DNA of 6,193 nt. Origin: Oscillospiraceae bacterium. GTDB lineage: Bacteria > Bacillota > Clostridia > Oscillospirales > QAMX01. The stretch spans positions 1-6,193 of the forward strand of contig CACYBP010000257.1 in assembly GCA_902772625.1 (NCBI GenBank). Reading direction: 5' to 3'. This document shows, one piece after another, positions 5,817 to 6,193 of this stretch (the first letter of the stretch is position 1; each line of letters starts with the position of its first letter). The position numbers and the translations under genes are program-made. The notes below the pieces were generated by a model. The model worked only from the letters and a program-made list of their open reading frames with translations, was not told the origin of the DNA and ran no database searches.

Positions 5817-5845
5817 TTGCGGCGGACCTCTTTTCGGGGTATAAT
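5817..5845 (+). promoter_or_regulatory. Sigma-A-like promoter of the Gfo/Idh/MocA gene
   Basis: A perfect TATAAT (5840-5845) lies 17 nt after TTGCGG (5817-5822, only the TTG conserved). Transcription would begin near 5852 and run about 100 nt before the ATG at 5952. The weak -35 suggests moderate strength or help from an activator. It is divergent from the spoIVA promoter, with 12 bp between the two -35 boxes. Confidence 0.6.
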
Positions 5846-5850
5846 ACAAA

Positions 5851-5939
5851 GGAGGGGCAAGCGTCCCTCCGGGGGGCGCCGGAAAAGCCTCCGGGAACCT
5901 TTCCGCCGGAAAAGCGTCCTATCCCGTACCGGGAAGAAG
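5851..5939 (+). promoter_or_regulatory. Structured 5' leader with hairpin and short direct repeat
   Basis: The roughly 100 nt leader starts with GGAGGG (5851-5856) pairing with CCCTCC (5865-5870), extendable inward by G-U and C-G to an AAGC tetraloop. GCCGGAAAAGC then occurs twice, at 5878-5888 and 5905-5915, 27 nt apart. GGAAA and TTTCC between them can pair, and CCCG/CGGG (5923-5933) forms a further small stem. I cannot match it to any known riboswitch or T-box; no T-box sequence or terminator is visible. Confidence 0.35.
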
Positions 5940-5951
5940 TGGGGAAGAATT

Positions 5952-6193
5952 ATGAAAGAAAAACTGAAAGTCGCCTTTGTGGGCGTTTCCGGCCGGGGCT
6001 CCGGCCTGATGGATCTGGTGCTCGACACCATGCCGGATATCGAAGTGGCCGCGGTCTCCGATCTTTACGCCGACCGCACCGCTGCCGCCAGACGCCGTGT
6101 CTATGAAAAGACCGGGAAGGAGCCCTTCGCCTCCACCGATCACCGGGAGGTCGTCCGGCTTCCCGAAATCGACGCGGTGGTCACGCCCTCCTC
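5952..6193 (+). CDS. Gfo/Idh/MocA family NAD(P)-dependent oxidoreductase, N-terminal part
   Basis: The first 80 residues of a protein cut by the window end; the family is usually 330-450 residues. Members oxidise or reduce hydroxyl groups of sugars, inositols and related compounds using NAD(P). The visible half-Rossmann fold has strand KVAFVG, the dinucleotide loop GVSGRGSG (11-18), strand EVAAVSDLY with Asp37 at the position that usually contacts the adenosine ribose, and the STDHREVVRLPEIDAVV segment (61-77) leading to TPS, equivalent to the family's ATP.. loop. The GVSGRG form and the Asp suggest NAD rather than NADP, but this is weak. The catalytic EKP region lies outside the window, so the substrate cannot be inferred. 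The ATG has a G-rich GGGGAAG only about 4 nt upstream, a close and modest Shine-Dalgarno. It diverges from spoIVA with no evident functional link. Confidence 0.85.
   Translation, partial: MKEKLKVAFVGVSGRGSGLMDLVLDTMPDIEVAAVSDLYADRTAAARRRVYEKTGKEPFASTDHREVVRLPEIDAVVTPS

Noticed and set aside
5028..5849. 273-codon minus-strand frame overlapping spoIVA in another frame
   Set aside because: Its product is Gly/Arg/Pro-rich with no recognisable domain, while the overlapping frame encodes canonical SpoIVA.
5732..6031. 100-residue N-terminal extension of SpoIVA
   Set aside because: It lacks family similarity, runs across the sigma-E promoter and into the divergent gene, and the ATG at 5731 has an excellent Shine-Dalgarno and matches the B. 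subtilis N-terminus.
1..6193. CRISPR array, tRNA, rRNA, insertion sequence or attachment site
   Set aside because: No regularly spaced repeats, cloverleaf-like sequence, terminal inverted repeats with transposase, or integrase-associated repeat was seen on either strand.

Overview
This 6.2 kb window is GC-rich and comes from an endospore-forming Firmicute, most likely a high-GC member of the Clostridia. The evidence is a full-length spoIVA, a spore coat morphogenetic ATPase known only from endospore formers, together with the Firmicute order ylxM-ffh-rpsP-khpA-rimM-trmD and Gram-positive style Shine-Dalgarno sites. The lineage below Clostridia is inference; no rRNA marker is present.

Layout. 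(1) Bases 1-395, minus strand: the first 131 codons of a MurA-like enolpyruvyl transferase, cut by the window edge. Its active-site loop departs from the family at several catalytic positions. (2) Bases 396-609: a divergent intergenic region with a near-consensus sigma-A promoter reading right, a 42-bp-spaced imperfect direct repeat that includes its -35 box, and an RNA leader with two mutually exclusive hairpins. (3) Bases 610-4137, plus strand: a compact six-gene housekeeping operon. It encodes YlxM and Ffh (signal recognition particle), S16 and RimM (30S subunit), the KH protein KhpA, and TrmD (tRNA m1G37 methylation). The genes are separated by 3-68 nt, and rimM and trmD overlap by 11 nt. 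(4) Bases 4138-4246: a strong GC-rich hairpin that can terminate transcription in both directions. (5) Bases 4247-5731, minus strand: spoIVA, preceded by a good match to a mother-cell sigma-E promoter. (6) Bases 5732-5951: a divergent region with the spoIVA promoter and a TATAAT-containing promoter reading right. (7) Bases 5952-6193, plus strand: the start of a Gfo/Idh/MocA-type oxidoreductase, cut by the window edge.

The central operon is a translation and protein-targeting cluster. SRP delivers nascent membrane proteins, S16 and RimM act in 30S assembly, TrmD protects the reading frame, and KhpA binds RNA. The usual neighbours ftsY (upstream of ylxM) and rplS (downstream of trmD) are absent, and a promoter and a terminator sit at those two boundaries. 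I see no mobile element, CRISPR array, tRNA or rRNA. The most unusual observations are the altered MurA-like active-site loop and the alternative hairpins in the ylxM-ffh leader. No wholly new system is evident.
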